The notes beneath the pieces are model-generated. The model was not told the origin of the DNA, did not search any database, and worked only from the letters and a program-made list of their open reading frames with translations. Shown here in pieces: positions 61,366 through 64,000 of a stretch of DNA of 64,000 nucleotides. The position numbers and the translations under genes are program-made. The DNA comes from an uncultured Muribaculaceae bacterium (lineage in GTDB: Bacteria; Bacteroidota; Bacteroidia; Bacteroidales; Muribaculaceae), in assembly GCA_910587925.1 (NCBI GenBank), contig CAJUOC010000013.1, positions 1 through 64,000 on the forward strand, written 5' to 3'. Position 1 is the first letter of the stretch. The number at the start of each line of letters is the position of its first letter.

Positions 61366-62691
61366 ATGAAACTATCAGCATATCTGCGGGCCGCTGCAGT
61401 GGCCCTCATCGGCGCCGTCGCCGCCGGCTCTTGCAGCGACGACCGCCCCGACGGCCGCGCCGCCCTCCTGGCCGAGCTCGGCCGGGATTACGACCAGGTG
61501 ATCATGGCCGATATCGACCGGCTGGCCGCCTCGGCCGGCGCCGACGCCCTCGACCGCCTTCACGCCGACGACCGCGGGGTGCTCTCGCTCGTGGCCACAG
61601 CCGACGGCCTCGACCGCAGCGCCGCCATGCTCGTCAAGTACAGCAATCCGTCGCTGCGCGCCATGGCAGTGCCGGTGACCGCTCCCGGCAAGCTGACCGG
61701 CGCTCTGGCCGATGCCGGCTGGACGGCCGCCCGCAGCGGAGAGCTCGAGGTGTATTCACGCCCGGGCGAGTCGCGGCGGGTGGTGTGCGACGGCAAGCTC
61801 ATGTGGGTGGTGACCGCCGCGGCCGACGCCCGCGCCGCCGAGGTGGTCGAGGCGCTCAAGGCCCGCGGCGGCGACGCGCCGGCGTGGCTCGCCGACAGCA
61901 TCGCCGCGGCCGACGCTCCTATATATATGTCGGTGGCCGCGCCCGACAGCACTTGCTATCAGAGCGCCGTGCAGATAGACGGGCCGCGCGCCGCCATAGC
62001 CGTCACCAAGGCCGCCTCGCGCGACGGCCGCCGTCTCGCCCTGGCCGATGCCGCCGCGGTGAGCGCGCCCGGCTCGGTGCTCGCCGCGGTGGATACCACG
62101 GCCACGGTGGCGCTCGCGCTGGCCCTGCCGGCCGGCTTCGACATTGCGGCCGCCATCGACCGCGCCACCGGCGGTATGTATCTCGACCCCGATGTGCGTC
62201 GGGCCATCGGCGACCTCGACGGCCGCCTGGCCCTGTCGGTCGATTTCGGCGGACAGTCATTGGCCGACCCCACTGCCTGGCGCGCCGCCCTTGCCTTAGG
62301 TACGGCTACCGGCCGAGCCGGCGAGGTGACCGCAGCCGTGGCCGACATCCTGGGCGTGTACGGCGTGCCCCTCACCCGCACTTCCTCTGGCTTCAGCCTC
62401 GGCTTCGGGGGCATGACCTTGCTGCGCGGAGGCGCCCGCGACGCCTCGACCGTGATGGTGTCGACGCCGGGATATCCTGCCTCCGCAGCGCCCGGCTGGG
62501 ACTCCCCCGCCCGGATGCAGGCCCGCCTGGCCGCCGGCTCGCCCCCGGCGATGATGCTCGGGCTCGACGGCTGCGGCCTGCTGATTGACGCCCGCGCCGA
62601 TGCCGGCGGAGCCGATATAGACATCGACTTCAGCGGCTCGCGCAAGGGTTTTGTGGCCAATCTGCTCGACGTGCTCCATGCAATCGATTGA
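61366..62691 (+). CDS. Lipoprotein preceding an ABC transporter
   Basis: This 441-residue lipoprotein has the lipobox VAAGSC (C23) followed by SDD, consistent with outer-membrane or surface sorting. The mature protein alternates Ala-rich helices and strands (IMADIDRLAASAGAD, LSLVATADGLDRSAAMLVKYS) and resembles in layout the DUF4836-type Bacteroidales lipoproteins, but I cannot confirm membership. GC and Ala content are very high. The start at 61366 replaces a much longer open frame that runs antisense through the aminotransferase. The ABC ATPase gene starts 14 bases before its stop, so the two are probably translationally coupled. Confidence 0.82.
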   Translation: MKLSAYLRAAAVALIGAVAAGSCSDDRPDGRAALLAELGRDYDQVIMADIDRLAASAGADALDRLHADDRGVLSLVATADGLDRSAAMLVKYSNPSLRAMAVPVTAPGKLTGALADAGWTAARSGELEVYSRPGESRRVVCDGKLMWVVTAAADARAAEVVEALKARGGDAPAWLADSIAAADAPIYMSVAAPDSTCYQSAVQIDGPRAAIAVTKAASRDGRRLALADAAAVSAPGSVLAAVDTTATVALALALPAGFDIAAAIDRATGGMYLDPDVRRAIGDLDGRLALSVDFGGQSLADPTAWRAALALGTATGRAGEVTAAVADILGVYGVPLTRTSSGFSLGFGGMTLLRGGARDASTVMVSTPGYPASAAPGWDSPARMQARLAAGSPPAMMLGLDGCGLLIDARADAGGADIDIDFSGSRKGFVANLLDVLHAID

Positions 62692-63337
62692 TACCATAAG
62701 CCTCGACGGCGTGATACCCGAGGTGTTTGCCGCCGAGGGAGCCGAGGTGGCCGGCGACGTGTGGCTCTCGGCGCTCACCCTGCATCGGGGCCATACATAC
62801 TGCATCGAGGCCGGCTCGGGCCACGGCAAGACCTCGCTCTGCGCGTACCTCTACGGCCTGCGCACCGACTACCGCGGCCGCATCTGCATAGGCGGCCGCG
62901 ACGCCGCATCGCTGCGCGTGGCCGACTGGTGCGGGCTGCGCCGCCGCCATATCGCATACATGCCCCAGGGGCTCGACCTCTTCCCCGAGCTGTCGGCCCT
63001 GGACAATGTGATGCTCAAAAACCGTCTCACCGACTTTCGCTCCGAGGCCGAGATACGGGCCGACTTCGACCGCCTCGGCCTGGCCGACCGCATCGACCGT
63101 CCGGCCGGGCGGCTCTCGGCCGGCCAGCAGCAGCGGGTGGCGCTGATACGCGCCCTGTGCCAGCCATTTGACTTCCTGCTGCTCGACGAGCCCGCGAGCC
63201 ATCTCGACCCGGCCAACAACCGCCTCGCGGCCGACATGGCCGCCGAGCGCGCCGCCGCTCAGGGCGCCGCCGTGGTGGCCACGTCGGTGGGCACGCCATT
63301 TGCCCTCGCAGGCGATATTACCATCTTGCAGCTATGA
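62678..63337 (+). CDS. ABC transporter ATP-binding protein
   Basis: This 219-residue ATPase is of the MacB/LolD/FtsE size class. Walker A is AGSGHGKT (45-52, first Gly replaced by Ala). The Q-loop is Q97, the signature LSAGQ lies at 146-150, and Walker B is FLLLDE (166-171) followed by the D-loop SHLD. The switch (H-loop) His is not seen: the strand VVATS (199-203) continues SVGTPF where a His is expected. The ATPase may therefore turn over slowly or act as a regulator. The start at 62678 overlaps the lipoprotein gene, and its stop overlaps the permease start (ATGA). Confidence 0.88.
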   Translation: MQSIDTISLDGVIPEVFAAEGAEVAGDVWLSALTLHRGHTYCIEAGSGHGKTSLCAYLYGLRTDYRGRICIGGRDAASLRVADWCGLRRRHIAYMPQGLDLFPELSALDNVMLKNRLTDFRSEAEIRADFDRLGLADRIDRPAGRLSAGQQQRVALIRALCQPFDFLLLDEPASHLDPANNRLAADMAAERAAAQGAAVVATSVGTPFALAGDITILQL

Positions 63338-64000
63338 TCTGGAAACTCCTCCGCCGCAATATCAGCGCCTGGCAGCTCGCCGGCTACGGCGTGTCTGTCT
63401 TTGTCGGGCTTGTCATCGTCACACTGGCCGTGCAGCTCCACGCCGACCTCTCGGCAGCCATGAGCCCCGAGGCCGGGCCACAGAGCCGGCTCACCATCTC
63501 GCGTCGTGTGAGCGCCGGCGATACATTCCGCGGCTCGGCGCCCACTCTGAGCGATGCCGACCTCGCCGAGCTGGCCGCCCAGCCCTGGGTGGCCGACATG
63601 GCCCCGCTGCGCGCGGCCGACTTCCCGGTGCACGCCGCCGTGAGCCTGGGCGGCCGTCAGATGTCGACGGCGCTATTTTTTGAGTCGCTGCCGGCACGGT
63701 TTCTCGACGTCGACACCGCCCGGTGGCACTTCGACCCCTCGGCGCCGATGGTGCCCGTGGTGATACCGCGCGACTATCTGGCCCTGTACAATTTCGGCTT
63801 TGCCGCCTCGGGCGGTATGCCCGCCGTGAGCGAGGGTATGCTCAGCGCTCTGCCGCTCACCGTGGCTATCGGCCGCGACGGCGCCATGTTGCCGGCGCGC
63901 ATCGTGGGGTACTCCGACCGCCTCAATACGATAGCCGTGCCCGAGGACTTCATGGAGTGGGCCTCGGCGCGATACGGCACAGGCGAGTCCCGCCGTCCGT
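63334..64000 (+). CDS. ABC transporter permease, partial at window end
   Basis: The reading frame starts with ATG at 63334, overlapping the ATPase stop (ATGA), and is open to the last base (222 codons). It begins MIWKLLRRNISAWQLAGYG, followed by a membrane helix (about 14-35, LAGYGVSVFVGLVIVTLAVQL), and then a long extracytoplasmic domain (about 36-222 and beyond) with no further helix yet. This fits the MacB/FtsX-type permease plan with a large periplasmic domain after helix 1. The C-terminal helices lie outside the window. Confidence 0.85.
   Translation, partial: MIWKLLRRNISAWQLAGYGVSVFVGLVIVTLAVQLHADLSAAMSPEAGPQSRLTISRRVSAGDTFRGSAPTLSDADLAELAAQPWVADMAPLRAADFPVHAAVSLGGRQMSTALFFESLPARFLDVDTARWHFDPSAPMVPVVIPRDYLALYNFGFAASGGMPAVSEGMLSALPLTVAIGRDGAMLPARIVGYSDRLNTIAVPEDFMEWASARYGTGESRRP

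Noticed and set aside
59883..62588. Open frame of 901 codons on the plus strand
   Set aside because: It runs antisense through the aminotransferase and then out of frame through the lipoprotein gene, ending in Arg/Pro-rich junk. Both overlapped genes have clear motifs.

Overview
The window looks like a GC-rich member of the Bacteroidales, most likely of the Muribaculaceae type. This rests on Bacteroidetes-style promoters (TTTG, about 20 bases, TAnnTTTG), the scarcity of Shine-Dalgarno sites, r-protein variants typical of the phylum (cysteine-free L36 and S14, alanine-rich L17 tail), surface lipoproteins with acidic residues after the lipobox cysteine, TonB-receptor/DUF5689 loci and Por-like C-terminal domains. 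The genus assignment is inference.

Layout. 0-4.4 kb holds a small membrane protein, a ROK sugar kinase, alanine dehydrogenase and a secreted GH51 arabinofuranosidase. 4.4-12.3 kb (minus strand) is a tightly packed three-gene operon: a membrane-anchored von Willebrand A protein, a large tubulin/FtsZ-like protein, and a 1095-residue protein combining a papain-like protease with a transmembrane hairpin and coiled coils. I consider it the most interesting system here. 12.4-17.0 kb holds a secreted endonuclease I, a GH3-family protein and an alkaline phosphatase whose reading frames overlap by ATGA. 17.2-35.9 kb is one long str-S10-spc-alpha ribosomal operon from rpsL to rplQ, including fusA, secY, map, infA and rpoA. 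It has a strong promoter, a structured leader, several unusually long and structured intercistronic gaps, and a 20-bp hairpin at its end.

35.9-37.5 kb is gene-free and made of nested palindromes, one of which is interrupted by a 261-bp MITE-like element with a 7-bp target duplication. 37.6-44.7 kb encodes a TonB-dependent receptor and two related DUF5689 surface lipoproteins. 44.8-46.1 kb has tRNA-Ala(GGC), a REP-like repeat array and a Y1 (IS200/RAYT-like) transposase flanked by inverted copies of that repeat. Enolase and a secreted beta-rich protein follow. 49.0-51.3 kb is a second gene-free palindrome region containing a tandem duplication of about 870 bp, in which one hairpin loop is inverted between the copies.

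51.4-59.2 kb (minus strand) encodes PhoH, a short-chain dehydrogenase, a Xer recombinase, a U32 peptidase-family protein, SecG, a TPR-like protein, LptE, a sigma-54 activator and an acyltransferase, largely with coupled starts and stops. 59.2-64.0 kb has a lipoprotein, an aspartate-type aminotransferase and the start of a lipoprotein/ABC ATPase/permease operon that runs off the window.

Together the window mixes core translation and envelope biogenesis with nutrient capture at the surface (arabinan, nucleic acid, phosphate esters), one candidate cytoskeleton/membrane-remodelling operon, and two hot spots of palindromic repeat evolution. All functional statements come from motif recognition by eye. 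No database search was run.
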